A stretch of DNA of 64,000 nucleotides from JACVRW01 sp963764665 (GTDB lineage: Bacteria; Actinomycetota; Thermoleophilia; Solirubrobacterales; Thermoleophilaceae). The notes under the pieces were generated by a model. It did no database searches. It worked only from the letters and a program-made list of their open reading frames with translations, and was not told the origin of the DNA. Positions 1 through 8,161 of the stretch are shown here, piece after piece. Each line of letters opens with the position of its first letter. The stretch's first letter is position 1. The position numbers were made by a program, and so were the translations under genes. The stretch lies in assembly GCA_963764665.1 (NCBI GenBank), contig CAVXTL010000015.1:48097-112096 (forward strand), read 5' to 3'.

Positions 1-112
1 CGAGATCGAGCACGGGCCCCTCCGCGGCTGCCGCGAGCTCGCGCCAGAGCTCGAGGTCGGCGGCGTAGGACGCGCACTCCACGTCGTGCCATGCCACGGT
101 GGTCGACCTCAT
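1..112 (-). CDS. SAM-dependent methyltransferase, N-terminal fragment
   Basis: The first 37 residues of a minus-strand gene run off the left edge. It begins MRSTTVAWHDVECASY, and the fragment ends in GPVLDL. That is the usual lead-in to the glycine-rich SAM-binding motif (GPVLDLGCGTG) of class I methyltransferases, whose motif itself lies outside the window. The ATG overlaps the murT stop as ATGA, so it should be translated together with murT. The partner expected after murT is the amidotransferase gatD; this fragment does not look like one. The substrate cannot be guessed. Confidence 0.6.
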   Translation of the reverse strand, partial: MRSTTVAWHDVECASYAADLELWRELAAAAEGPVLDL

Positions 113-1464
113 GCCGACCACCGGTCGGCCAGTCCGCGCCGCGACAGCAGGTCGCGGAGCTCGAGCAGCGCCGTGTATGTGGGCAGCGCGTACAGGCGCG
201 AGCCGGCCGCCGAGTCGAGCGCAGCGTCAAGCGAGGGACCGAGGTCACGCTCCACCGCGATCTCAGCGTCGAGCTCGGCGTACTTGAGGCGCACGGCCAT
301 CTCCTCGGCGCGCGTGCCCGAGCAGGTGATTCGCCGGGCGCGCCCGCGCAGGAGCTCGAAGTCCGCGTCCCAGATCCAGGACACGTCGCGCCCGTCGGCG
401 ATCCGGTCGTTGAGGGCAAGCCACAGGTCGAGCTCTCCGTCCTCCAGGGTGAGCGTGCGCAGGACCTCGTTGGCCCCCGCCGGGTTCTTGATCAGGAGGA
501 TCGACAGCTCGCGGCCACGGACGGCGATCGTCTCCACGCGCCCGAACGCGCCCCCGAAGGACTCGAGCGCCTCACCCGCCGCGGCCAGCGGCACGCCCAG
601 CTCGAGCGCGGTGGCCACGGCGGCCACGGCGTTGTAGACGTTGTAGAGGCCGGGAGCGGGCAGGCGCAGCGAGAGATCGCCCTGCGGCGTGCGCAGCTCG
701 ATCCGCGAGCCGGACATGCCCTCGAGCTTTACGCGGGTGACGGCCACCTGGGGGCGCGGACGCTCCCTGCCGCACCCGGGGCAGCGGTAGCGCCCGAGGT
801 GGCCGAGGTAGATGGCGTCGTAGTGGTAGGCGGTGCCGCAGTTGCGGCAGTGCTTCGAGTCGGCCGCGTGCTGCAGCTCGGGCAGGGCCTGCGAGTCATC
901 CTCCAGGCCGAAGTAGGTCACGCCCTCGCGGTCGCGGCCGAGGTCCGCGACGAGCGGGTCGTCGGCGTTGAGCACCAGCGCGGGCGGGGCGTCCGCACCC
1001 GCCAGGAGCTCGGCCCAGCGGTCGGCCAGCGACTCGAGCTCGCCGTAGCGGTCGAGCTGGTCGCGGAAGAGGTTGGCGAGCAGGATCAGACGCGGGCGGA
1101 CGTCGTGCGCCACCGCGGGCAGCCATGCCTCGTCGACCTCGAACAGACCGATCTGCCCACGCTCGCTCTCGGCGTCGAGCAGCGCGGTGGCCACGCCCCA
1201 CGACATGTTCGAGCCGGCGCGGTTGTGCACCACAGGGCGGCCGGCGCGCTCGAGCGCCGCGGCCACCATCGCCGCCGTGGTGGTCTTGCCGTTCGTGGCC
1301 GACACGAGCACGGATCCCTCGTCCAGACCCGTGGCCATGCGCCGCAGCGCGGTCGGCGAGAGGGCCAGCAGCAGGCGCCCGGGCGCCGTGGTGCCGCCGC
1401 TGCGGCCGACCCTACGGCTCACGGCCCGCAGGACGCGGGCGAGGGCGCGTGCAGCGCTGTACAT
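109..1464 (-). CDS. murT: Lipid II isoglutaminyl synthase, MurT subunit
   Basis: 451 aa Mur-ligase-family protein. MurT, with the amidotransferase GatD, amidates the glutamate of the lipid II stem peptide. The ATP-binding loop SATNGKTTT is at residues 55-63. A four-cysteine zinc ribbon inserted in the central domain (C206, C209, C228, C231; CRNCG...CPGCG) is characteristic of MurT rather than MurC-F. The C-terminal half matches the MurT-specific domain (IKNPAGANEVLR). The start overlaps the lipid-kinase stop by one base (TGATG) and the stop overlaps a methyltransferase start, so it sits mid-operon. No gatD is visible inside the window. Confidence 0.9.
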   Translation of the reverse strand: MYSAARALARVLRAVSRRVGRSGGTTAPGRLLLALSPTALRRMATGLDEGSVLVSATNGKTTTAAMVAAALERAGRPVVHNRAGSNMSWGVATALLDAESERGQIGLFEVDEAWLPAVAHDVRPRLILLANLFRDQLDRYGELESLADRWAELLAGADAPPALVLNADDPLVADLGRDREGVTYFGLEDDSQALPELQHAADSKHCRNCGTAYHYDAIYLGHLGRYRCPGCGRERPRPQVAVTRVKLEGMSGSRIELRTPQGDLSLRLPAPGLYNVYNAVAAVATALELGVPLAAAGEALESFGGAFGRVETIAVRGRELSILLIKNPAGANEVLRTLTLEDGELDLWLALNDRIADGRDVSWIWDADFELLRGRARRITCSGTRAEEMAVRLKYAELDAEIAVERDLGPSLDAALDSAAGSRLYALPTYTALLELRDLLSRRGLADRWSA

Positions 1465-2348
1465 CAGGAGCTGGCCGGGGGCACGATCACCCGCAGGCAG
1501 CGCGGATCGACGGTCACCGTGGCGGGGGTGGTCCCGATCGGGTCGCCGTCGGCGTAGATCACGAAGGGCCGGTCCGAGGTCAGCTCGATCACGCGGCCGC
1601 GGAGCACGTGCGCGCGCATCGAGTCGAGATGCGTGCCCTTGAACACCTTGGGCAGCGCGCGCAGGAACTCGAGCTTCGAGCTGTCCTCGGACATGAGCAC
1701 GTCAAGCTCGCCGTCGTCGAGCAGGGCGTGAGGGAGGAGGTACATGCCGCCGCCGTAGGCACCCGAGTTCCCGACCGCGACCGAGTACCCGGTCATCTCG
1801 TGCGACTCGCCGTCCACGGTCACGCCGAAACGCGCCGGCTTCCAGGCGAGCAGGGCTCGCAGCGCGGCGTAGGCGTAGACGGCGTCGCCCTTCACGAGCC
1901 GAGCCTCGTTCGCGATGCGGTTGGCGTCGGTGTCGAAGCCGAAGCTGGCGATGCCGAGGAAGGGCGTGCCGTCCACGTTCGCCACGTCGAGGAGGCGCTC
2001 CCGCCCGTTCACGGCCGTCTCGACCGCCTCGGTCGGCTCCCTGGGCACGCCGAGCACGCGGGCCAGGTCGTTGCCGCGTCCGAGCGGGATCAGGGCGAGG
2101 GCGGTGTCCCGGTCCTTGAGGGCGGCGGCGAGCGGGCGCAGGAGGCCGTCTCCGCCCAGCGCGGCCACGGTCTCGCCCTGGTCGGAGGCGCGCGCCGCCT
2201 CCTCCTGGGCGTGCTCCACGCTGCGCGTGGTCACCGTCCGGTGCGTCGCGCCCAGGCGGTCGAACGCCTCGATCACGTCGGGCAGGGCCTTGAGCGCCCT
2301 TCCCCCGGCCGACGCCGGGTTCACGAGCAGGGCGAAGCGGCGGCTCAC
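1464..2348 (-). CDS. Diacylglycerol kinase-like lipid kinase
   Basis: 294 aa member of the DagK/YegS lipid-kinase family, which phosphorylates diacylglycerol or a related lipid with ATP at the membrane. The nucleotide loop GGDG is at residues 65-68, followed by PLGRGNDLAR (88-97), the family's P-x-G-T-x-N-D-F-A-R motif with Arg replacing Thr. The C-terminal ELTSDRPFVIYADGD region is also typical. The GTG start is chosen because it overlaps the upstream amidotransferase stop as GTGA and gives MSRRFALLVNP, a family-typical N-terminus. It is in one operon with murT. The exact substrate is not determinable. Confidence 0.85.
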   Translation of the reverse strand: MSRRFALLVNPASAGGRALKALPDVIEAFDRLGATHRTVTTRSVEHAQEEAARASDQGETVAALGGDGLLRPLAAALKDRDTALALIPLGRGNDLARVLGVPREPTEAVETAVNGRERLLDVANVDGTPFLGIASFGFDTDANRIANEARLVKGDAVYAYAALRALLAWKPARFGVTVDGESHEMTGYSVAVGNSGAYGGGMYLLPHALLDDGELDVLMSEDSSKLEFLRALPKVFKGTHLDSMRAHVLRGRVIELTSDRPFVIYADGDPIGTTPATVTVDPRCLRVIVPPASS

Positions 2349-3163
2349 TCGGCCGCCGCGGCTGCGGTCCTGGCCGCACGCTCCGCGGCCATGGCGCCGC
2401 GCTCGGCGCCGCGCAGGTGGGCTCCCGCCTCGAGCTTCTGGATGTTCGCCGCGGCCACCACCTCGTCGCCCACGAGCCGCTCGGCGTGCGGTTCCTCCAC
2501 GTCGTCCGGGTCGAGCACGAGCAGCACGTCCTGCTGGACGGAGTGCCACGGGTCGTCGGTCACGCACTCCGAGGCCACGAGCAGGCGCCCCGGCTCGGCG
2601 CGCCAGTGGAGCTCGAAGATGCCGAGGCGGTACGCGTAGAGCCGCTCGCCGTCCGAGAACAGGAAGTTGAGGCCCGAGAACGGAGAGCGCTCGACGGTGC
2701 CGGTCACGGCCCGCCGCAGCGACGCCGCCGGATCGCCCGGGTCGTAGTCGCGCATGAGGAAGTTGAAGAAGTGCTCCGAGTCGGTGTCGCCGGCGGGGCG
2801 GGCGATCCCGGACTCCAGGAGCCGCGGATACCGGATGATCGTCCCGTTGTGGCAGTAGGAGTAGTTGCCGAGCACGAAGGGGTGCGTGTTCTCCAGTGAG
2901 AGCCCGCCCATCGTGGCGCGGCGCACGTGGACGTTGAAGATCCGCCCCTGCGCCCTGGTGGCGTTCAGGAAGCCCTCGTCCTCGAAGGCCGCCTGCGGGA
3001 AGCGCATCAGGTCCGGGTCGGCGCCGTCGGTGCGCCGGTACACGGCCATGCCCCAGCCGGAGTCATGCTCCTCCGACTGGCGGATCATGGGGTTCTCCGC
3101 CTCGAGCAGCTCGTGCCGGATCGAGACGGGCTCGGCGGAGACGCAGCCGAATACGCGGCACAT
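2345..3163 (-). CDS. Class II glutamine amidotransferase (EgtC/YafJ-like)
   Basis: 272 aa N-terminal-nucleophile amidotransferase domain. The start giving MCRVFGCV is chosen because Cys2 must become N-terminal as the glutaminase nucleophile. HDSGWGMAVY, FNVHVRRAT and YCHNGTI match the family's substrate pocket. There is no synthase domain attached, so the acceptor reaction is unknown; stand-alone members include YafJ and EgtC. It is the first gene of the minus-strand run amidotransferase - lipid kinase - murT - methyltransferase. It lies divergently from the phosphatase-like gene, with about 70 bp between them. Confidence 0.8.
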   Translation of the reverse strand: MCRVFGCVSAEPVSIRHELLEAENPMIRQSEEHDSGWGMAVYRRTDGADPDLMRFPQAAFEDEGFLNATRAQGRIFNVHVRRATMGGLSLENTHPFVLGNYSYCHNGTIIRYPRLLESGIARPAGDTDSEHFFNFLMRDYDPGDPAASLRRAVTGTVERSPFSGLNFLFSDGERLYAYRLGIFELHWRAEPGRLLVASECVTDDPWHSVQQDVLLVLDPDDVEEPHAERLVGDEVVAAANIQKLEAGAHLRGAERGAMAAERAARTAAAAAE

Positions 3164-3230
3164 GCGGGGAGATCCTACCGGGGCGAACCCCGGCCGCCGG
3201 GGGCTTCCAGTCCAAACCGAACTGGAGGCG

Positions 3231-3725
3231 ATGATGGTCGAGCCGCGACGGATCTGGTGGGCGCGCCCGCGCAAGCTGTGCGCGCTGGAGCGACCGGGGG
3301 GAGGGGGGAGGAGCCACCGCCCGGAACGACGGGCGGAGGAGATCGACTACCTGAAGGACCGCGGGGTGCGCCTGGTGGTGTCGGTCATGCGCACGCGCCA
3401 CAACCTGGCGGCCTATGAGGCGGCCGGGATCGAGTGGCGCCATGTGCCGGTGGCCGCGCCCGAGGACGGGCCGGCGGCTCTGGAGGAGCTGCTGGGACTG
3501 CTGCGGCGCGAGCTCCGGAAGCGCGGGGCGGTGGCGGTGCACGGTGACCGACGGACGGAGTTCCCGAGCGCGCTCTGCGCGGCGCACCTGCACGAGGCGC
3601 GCGGCCAGGACCCCGCGGCCGCGCTGGCGGCGGCGGCCGGAGCCGGTCTCGACACCGGCGTGCAGGCGTGCGAGCTCGTGGGCATCGACCCGCCGGAGCT
3701 CGAGCGGCTGCTCAGCGCAGGATGA
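3231..3725 (+). CDS. Protein-tyrosine-phosphatase-like protein lacking the catalytic cysteine
   Basis: 164 aa. The layout resembles a dual-specificity phosphatase: RRIWWARPRKLCALERPG at the N-terminus, then IDYLKDRGVRLVVSVMR, then a stretch VAVHGDRRTEF where the family has V-H-C-x5-R. Here the cysteine position is Gly, so classical phosphatase chemistry looks impossible. It could be a pseudophosphatase that binds phosphoproteins. The start is the first ATG of a tandem ATG-ATG pair; a start at the second would shorten it by one residue. The 3' end overlaps the convergent HAD phosphatase gene by 14 bp. Confidence 0.55.
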   Translation: MMVEPRRIWWARPRKLCALERPGGGGRSHRPERRAEEIDYLKDRGVRLVVSVMRTRHNLAAYEAAGIEWRHVPVAAPEDGPAALEELLGLLRRELRKRGAVAVHGDRRTEFPSALCAAHLHEARGQDPAAALAAAAGAGLDTGVQACELVGIDPPELERLLSAG

Positions 3726-4506
3726 GCGCGGCCAGGGTCTCCGCCACGGCCACCGGCTGCGGCTCGGCGCCGGCGGCGTCGGCCTCGGTCTGGCCGCCGG
3801 TCTTCACCAGCGCCGCGTCGAGGTCGGCGCCGGCCGCGGCGGCCAGGTCGGAGTCCACCCGGTCGCCCACCACGAGCGTCCTGCCCTCGCCGAGCCGGTC
3901 GAGCGCCGTCAGCAGGAGCTGCGGATTCGGCTTGCCCACGATCTCGGCCTTGCTCTCGCTCGCAACCTCGACCGCGGCCAGCAGCGCGCCGGTACCGGGC
4001 CACATGCCGTCGGGCTGGGGGTAGGTGGGGTCGCGTCCGGTGGCTATGAATGCCGCGCCGCGACGCACCGCGAGGCTGGCGTTGCGCAGGTCCTCGTAGA
4101 CGAAGTCCTCGGTGCCTGCGATCACCACGACCTCGGCGCGGGACGCGAGATCGGTCCCGTTCAGCAGGCGCAGGCCGGCGTCGGCCACGTGCTTCTTGAA
4201 CGCCGGCGTGCCGATCACGAAGGCCGTCCGCCCGGGCCTCGTCTCGGCCAGCAGGTGCTGCGTGGCTCCGCCCACGGTCACCACGTCGCGCAGCGAGGCC
4301 TGCACGCCGATCCCCCAGAGGCGGGTCACGTAGTCCTCGGTGGCGGCGCGCGGGTCGTTGGTGGCGAACGCCACCGCCTTGCCGGCGTCGCGGAGGGCCT
4401 GGAGCGCTTCCTGGACGCCCTCCGTCGGCTCGTCGCCCACCCACACGCAGCCGTCCAGATCGAGGATGAACTGGTCGTATCCGGCGGCGAGTGGGCTGAG
4501 GGGCAC
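3712..4506 (-). CDS. HAD-IIA family phosphatase (NagD-like)
   Basis: 264 aa haloacid-dehalogenase hydrolase of the NagD/4-nitrophenylphosphatase subfamily. Motif I is FILDLDGCVW (Asp16 nucleophile, Asp18), the cap follows ATNDPRAAT, the lysine is in EIVGKPNPQ, and motif IV is VVGDRVDSDL. Such enzymes dephosphorylate small sugar or nucleotide phosphates, with the substrate unknown here. The GTG start gives MPLSPLAAGYDQFILDLDG. It is divergent from the cyclophilin lipoprotein with an 18 bp gap, and convergent with the phosphatase-like gene. Confidence 0.85.
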   Translation of the reverse strand: MPLSPLAAGYDQFILDLDGCVWVGDEPTEGVQEALQALRDAGKAVAFATNDPRAATEDYVTRLWGIGVQASLRDVVTVGGATQHLLAETRPGRTAFVIGTPAFKKHVADAGLRLLNGTDLASRAEVVVIAGTEDFVYEDLRNASLAVRRGAAFIATGRDPTYPQPDGMWPGTGALLAAVEVASESKAEIVGKPNPQLLLTALDRLGEGRTLVVGDRVDSDLAAAAGADLDAALVKTGGQTEADAAGAEPQPVAVAETLAALILR

Positions 4507-4524
4507 GTCGCTAGCCTACGGCCG

Positions 4525-5208
4525 ATGCCGCGCGCCCTACTGCTGCTCCTGTGCGTCCTCGCGCTCGTAGCGGCGGCCTGCGGCGACGACGACTCCGACC
4601 AGCCCGCCTCCACCGCCCCCGCCGAGACCACGTCGGAATCCTCCGCGGAGTGCCCGGACGTGGACCAGCCGGCGCCCGGTGAGGACGGCGGCGCCAAGCG
4701 CCCGACCGCGAAGCTCGACCCGGACAAGAAGTACCACCTGATCCTCGACACGAGCTGTGGGGAGATCGACATCCTTCTGGACCAGGGCACGTCCCCGCGC
4801 ACGGCCGCCTCGGTCGCGGGCCTGGCCCGCTCGGGCTTCTATGACGGAACCGTGTTCCACCGCATCGTTCCCGACTTCGTCATCCAGGGCGGCGATCCGA
4901 CCGGCAGCGGCATGGGCGGTCCCGGCTACAGCACGCGCGACAAGCCGCCGGCGGACGCGACCTACCTGAAGGGCACAGTGGCCATGGCCAAGACCGAGGC
5001 GGAGCCGGCGGGCACGTCAGGCAGCCAGTTCTACATCGTCACCGGAGCCGACGCCGGCCTGCCGCCCGACTACGCCCTGCTCGGCAAGGTCGTGGGCGGG
5101 CTCGACGTGGCCGAGAAGATCGGCCGCCTCGGCGACCCGGCCAGCGGCGGGGCGGGCACGCCGCTCAAGCCCGTCGTGATCGAGAAGGCGAGCGTGCGTG
5201 GCGACTGA
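4525..5208 (+). CDS. Secreted cyclophilin-type peptidyl-prolyl isomerase (lipoprotein)
   Basis: 227 aa. It begins with a lipoprotein signal (MPRALLLLLCVLALVAAAC; lipobox Cys19), followed by a Ser/Thr/Glu-rich linker of about 45 residues. A cyclophilin domain follows, with VFHRIVPDFVIQGGDP, GTVAMAKT and GSQFYIVT. It should catalyse proline cis-trans isomerisation of exported proteins at the outer face of the membrane. The tryptophan used for cyclosporin binding in human cyclophilin A is not evident in the corresponding DYALLGKVV stretch. Its stop lies 11 bp inside the thioredoxin gene, which suggests coupled expression of two folding-related proteins. Confidence 0.9.
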   Translation: MPRALLLLLCVLALVAAACGDDDSDQPASTAPAETTSESSAECPDVDQPAPGEDGGAKRPTAKLDPDKKYHLILDTSCGEIDILLDQGTSPRTAASVAGLARSGFYDGTVFHRIVPDFVIQGGDPTGSGMGGPGYSTRDKPPADATYLKGTVAMAKTEAEPAGTSGSQFYIVTGADAGLPPDYALLGKVVGGLDVAEKIGRLGDPASGGAGTPLKPVVIEKASVRGD

Positions 5209-5944
5209 GGCCCCGATCCACGACGTGGACCAGGCGAGCTTCGAGTCCCAGGTGCTCGAGCGCTCGAAAACGGTGCCGGTGGTCGTGGACTTCTGGGCCG
5301 ACTGGTGCGGGCCGTGCAAGCAGCTCACGCCCGTGCTCGAGCGCGCCACCGCGGCCCGCGGGGGCAAGGTGGAGCTCGCAAAGGTGGACGTGGACGCGAA
5401 CCAGCAGCTGGCGGCTGCGTTCGGCGTTCAGGGCATTCCCGCGGTCAAGGCGTTCCGGGACGGCAAGGTGGCGTCGGAGTTCACCGGCGCCGTGCCGCCC
5501 GCCGAGGTGGAGCGCTTCTTCGACGCGCTCGTGCCCTCGGAGGCCGACGAGCTGGCCGCGGCGGGGGACGAGGGCTCCCTGCGCCGTGCGCTCGAAGCCG
5601 ACCCGCGCCACGCCACCGCGCGCGTCGAGCTGGCCCGGCTGCTGATCCAGCGCGGCGACACCGACGAGGCCGTCGAGCTGCTCGGCGAGACCGCCGGCGA
5701 TTTCGTGGCGGACGGTCTGGCCGCCAGGGCGCGGCTGGCCGGCGACGAGGAGCTGGCGCCGGCGTTCGAGGCCTGGGACCGCGGTGACTACCGCGGGGCG
5801 CTCGAGCGCTTCCTGGAGGCGCTGGGGGACCCCGAGCGCCGCGACGACGTGCGCCGCATGATGGTCGCCATCTTCACCGACCTCGGTGCTCAGGATCCGC
5901 TGGCGAGCGAGTACCGGCGCCGGCTCGCGACGGCGCTCAACTGA
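5198..5944 (+). CDS. Thioredoxin-TPR protein (CnoX/YbbN-like)
   Basis: 248 aa. An N-terminal thioredoxin domain has the classic WCGPC active site (Cys37, Cys40) and GIPAVKAF with the cis-proline. From about residue 115 there is a helical TPR-like region of the type found in CnoX/YbbN (RRALEADPRHATARVELARLL). Family members act as redox-linked holdases. The active site here is intact, whereas E. coli CnoX has lost it, so this one may be a true thioredoxin. The GTG start overlaps the cyclophilin stop, and the 3' end overlaps the convergent membrane gene by 8 bp. Confidence 0.87.
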   Translation: MATEAPIHDVDQASFESQVLERSKTVPVVVDFWADWCGPCKQLTPVLERATAARGGKVELAKVDVDANQQLAAAFGVQGIPAVKAFRDGKVASEFTGAVPPAEVERFFDALVPSEADELAAAGDEGSLRRALEADPRHATARVELARLLIQRGDTDEAVELLGETAGDFVADGLAARARLAGDEELAPAFEAWDRGDYRGALERFLEALGDPERRDDVRRMMVAIFTDLGAQDPLASEYRRRLATALN

Positions 5945-6542
5945 CGCCGCGGGCGGCGCGCGCACGCGCCTGGCGACGCCTGCCCAGGAATATCAGCGTG
6001 CCTAGCGCCACCACAAGCAGCAGGAAGCCGAAGAACACCGCGCTGCCGGTGCCGATTCCGCCGAACGGAAGGGCCAGGAGCTTGACGATCCCGAAGCCGA
6101 GCGCGAGCAGCACGATCACGGCGACCACGAGCAGCACGATTCCGCGGATCCGGGCCACGACCCCGGCGCTTGCGGGTGGGGCCACCATGCCCATCAGCCG
6201 GAGCAGGAGCAGCTGGCGGGAGGAGGGTGCCTCCTGGCCGAGCTTCTCCATGGCTGCCTTCAGGTCGTCGGGCCGGCGCTCGGCCAGCGCCAGGGACGCC
6301 TTCATCATCTGCCGCAGCGCGGGGCGCTCCTGCGGGTGACAGCCCGCGAGCGCCTCGTTGAAGTAGGCCCGCGCCGCCTTCACGTCGTAGCGCTCGGCGG
6401 CTCGCGCGCCCAGGATCGCCTTGGCGGCGACCCGGTGCTTGGACTCCGAGATCAGCTGCTCGTCGGTGCGCTGCTCGAGCTGCGGGATCGCAGAGAGCGC
6501 GCCGACCTGCATCTGCATCTTGACCTGCTTCGGCTTAGCCAC
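5937..6542 (-). CDS. Hypothetical protein with two C-terminal membrane helices
   Basis: 201 aa with no recognised family. Residues 1-115 are soluble and helical (RVAAKAILGARAAERYDVKAARAYFNEAL looks TPR-like). The C-terminal third has two hydrophobic segments, GIVLLVVAVIVLLALGFGIV and AVFFGFLLLVVALGTLIFLG, and ends in an Arg-rich tail. This suggests a bitopic hairpin anchor with both ends in the cytoplasm. The GTG start gives MAKPKQVKMQMQ. It is convergent with the thioredoxin gene and divergent from the small membrane protein. Confidence 0.6.
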   Translation of the reverse strand: MAKPKQVKMQMQVGALSAIPQLEQRTDEQLISESKHRVAAKAILGARAAERYDVKAARAYFNEALAGCHPQERPALRQMMKASLALAERRPDDLKAAMEKLGQEAPSSRQLLLLRLMGMVAPPASAGVVARIRGIVLLVVAVIVLLALGFGIVKLLALPFGGIGTGSAVFFGFLLLVVALGTLIFLGRRRQARARAARGVS

Positions 6543-6634
6543 GGTCGGAAGAGTCTGCCAGACGGTGGCGCGGACTCAGCCGGGCTCAGTCGACTGGGGT
6601 TTGCGGCGTGGCCGAACCGGGGTATGTGCGGTCC

Positions 6635-6877
6635 ATGACAATCGCTGCCATCGTCGGTATCTGCATCGTGCTCCTCGTGCTCGGCTTCCTGCTGCCGCGG
6701 CTCTCATCAGGTCCTCAGCGCGGTGTGGACCGCAGCCTGGGAGTGGGGCAGAGGGCGGGCGGAAAGGCCCCTGGCCCGATCGGGCGCCTGCTCTCCAAGT
6801 CCTTCGGAAGCTCACGAAAGGCCACGAACAAGAGCGCCTCCACGGGCCGCAAGGCGCGCGGCAAGCTGCCGCTCTAG
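6635..6877 (+). CDS. Small single-pass membrane protein with basic tail
   Basis: 80 aa. The sequence is one hydrophobic helix (TIAAIVGICIVLLVLGFLLP) followed by a Ser/Lys/Arg-rich tail (GSSRKATNKSASTGRKARGK). The ATG at 6635 is preferred over the GTG 27 bases upstream because the protein then begins directly with the membrane helix. No family was recognised. Its last 66 bases overlap the 3' end of the convergent DivIVA-like gene, an unusually long overlap, so one of the two C-termini could be misread. Confidence 0.5.
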   Translation: MTIAAIVGICIVLLVLGFLLPRLSSGPQRGVDRSLGVGQRAGGKAPGPIGRLLSKSFGSSRKATNKSASTGRKARGKLPL

Positions 6878-7447
6878 TCGCCGACCGGCACAGGAAGCGT
6901 CTGCGTCGTCCGCCGGCGCTTCCTGGGTGGGCGCGTCGGGCGCGAGGGCGGCCGCCACCTCGGCGGGCGGCGTCAGCCGCTCCACGGCGTCCTCGGCGGT
7001 GGCTAGCACCTCGTCCGCGAGGCGCCGCACCTCCTCGATCAGGTGCTGGCGCTCCGCCCAGAGCCTGCTCGTATCCACCGCCACCTGCTCGGCGTACTTG
7101 TCGGCCTCTGCCTTCAGGATCTCCGCCTCGCGCTCTGCACGCTGCAGGCGTCCCTCGGCCTGGGCTCGTGAGCGCGCGGCCAGCTCGTCGGCAGTCTCGT
7201 TGGCGCTCTGAAGGATCCCGGCGGTCTGCTCGCCGACCTCGTCGAGCGCGCGGTGCACGACCTTCTCGCGCAGCTGGCGGCCCTCGAGCTCGTCCACGAG
7301 CTCCGTCAGCTCGGCTATGAACTCATCCACGGCGCGGCGGTCGTAGCCGCGCACGGCCAGCGGGAACTCGGCCTGGCGCACGCGCTCGCCGGCGCTCCCG
7401 CCTGTTGACAGGGGCTGGGTGGTGGCTTGTTCCGATGAGATGCTCAT
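6812..7447 (-). CDS. DivIVA-like coiled-coil protein
   Basis: 211 aa. After a short N-terminal tail, FPLAVRGYDRRAVDEFIAELTELVDEL matches the DivIVA N-terminal membrane-curvature motif. A continuous coiled coil from about residue 60 to 150 follows (RAEREAEILKAEADKYAEQ), then an Ala/Asp-rich tail. DivIVA proteins mark poles and division sites and recruit wall-synthesis enzymes. The ATG at 7447 begins MSISSEQATTQPL. It stands away from the sepF cluster, where divIVA commonly lies. Its end overlaps the small membrane gene by 66 bp. Confidence 0.7.
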   Translation of the reverse strand: MSISSEQATTQPLSTGGSAGERVRQAEFPLAVRGYDRRAVDEFIAELTELVDELEGRQLREKVVHRALDEVGEQTAGILQSANETADELAARSRAQAEGRLQRAEREAEILKAEADKYAEQVAVDTSRLWAERQHLIEEVRRLADEVLATAEDAVERLTPPAEVAAALAPDAPTQEAPADDADASCAGRRLERQLAARLAARGGALVRGLS

Positions 7448-7552
7448 AGGTTCAGGGGAGTATGCCCACTGAAATCGCAGGTTCAACCGCCTGCAAGACC
7501 AACGCTCGATAACGAAGGTTATGGAAACCCACAGACGTTTTCGCAGCATCTC

Positions 7553-8155
7553 GTGACCGCGCCGCTCCAGGCCGGCGATCTGGCGGCCGATCCCCTCGCC
7601 CAGTTCCGGCGCTGGTTCGAAGACGCTCAGGGCGCCGGAATCGCGTTCCCGGAGGCCGTTGCGCTGGCCACCGCGACCCCAGACGGCCTTCCGTCGGCGC
7701 GAATGGTCCTCCTCAAGGGCTTCGACGAGCGCGGTTTCGCGTTCTTCACCAACCTCGAGAGCCGCAAGGCCGGCGAGCTCGACGCCAATCCCCACGCCGC
7801 CCTCCTCTTCCACTGGAAGGAGCTGAACCGCCAGGTCCGCGTCGAGGGCGTCATAACGGGTGTAAACCGCGCCGAGGTCGAGGAACACGCCCGCAAACGC
7901 TCGCGCGAGAGCCAGTTGAGCGCCCTGGCCTCACCGCAGAGCCAGCCGATCGACGACCGTGAGGCCCTCGAGCGGCTGGTGGCCGAGCTTGACCGCAGGC
8001 ACGTCGGCGAGGTGCCCGTACCGGAGTCCTGGGGCGGCTATCGCGTGGTCCCCAGCGCCTACGAGTTCTGGCAGAGCGGCGAGCACCGGCTCCACGACCG
8101 CTTTCGCTACCTGCCGGTGGACGGCGGCTGGGCGATCGAGCGGCTCGCGCCCTAG
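7553..8155 (+). CDS. pdxH: Pyridoxamine 5'-phosphate oxidase
   Basis: 200 aa FMN-dependent oxidase that makes pyridoxal 5'-phosphate from pyridoxine or pyridoxamine phosphate. Family blocks are present throughout: ATATPDGLPSARMVLLKGFDERGFAFFTN, HWKELNRQVRVEG, the SQPI-containing loop, and the C-terminal EFWQSGEHRLHDRF...W.I.RLAP. The GTG start gives MTAPLQAGDLAADPLAQF, and the length is normal. It is divergent from the DivIVA-like gene across 105 bp that should hold both promoters, although no clear -10/-35 pair could be assigned. Confidence 0.92.
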   Translation: MTAPLQAGDLAADPLAQFRRWFEDAQGAGIAFPEAVALATATPDGLPSARMVLLKGFDERGFAFFTNLESRKAGELDANPHAALLFHWKELNRQVRVEGVITGVNRAEVEEHARKRSRESQLSALASPQSQPIDDREALERLVAELDRRHVGEVPVPESWGGYRVVPSAYEFWQSGEHRLHDRFRYLPVDGGWAIERLAP

Positions 8156-8161
8156 GGCGGC

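Noticed and set aside
1..112. gatD as the gene following murT
   Set aside because: The visible residues (GPVLDL at the edge) fit a methyltransferase, not the glutaminase fold.
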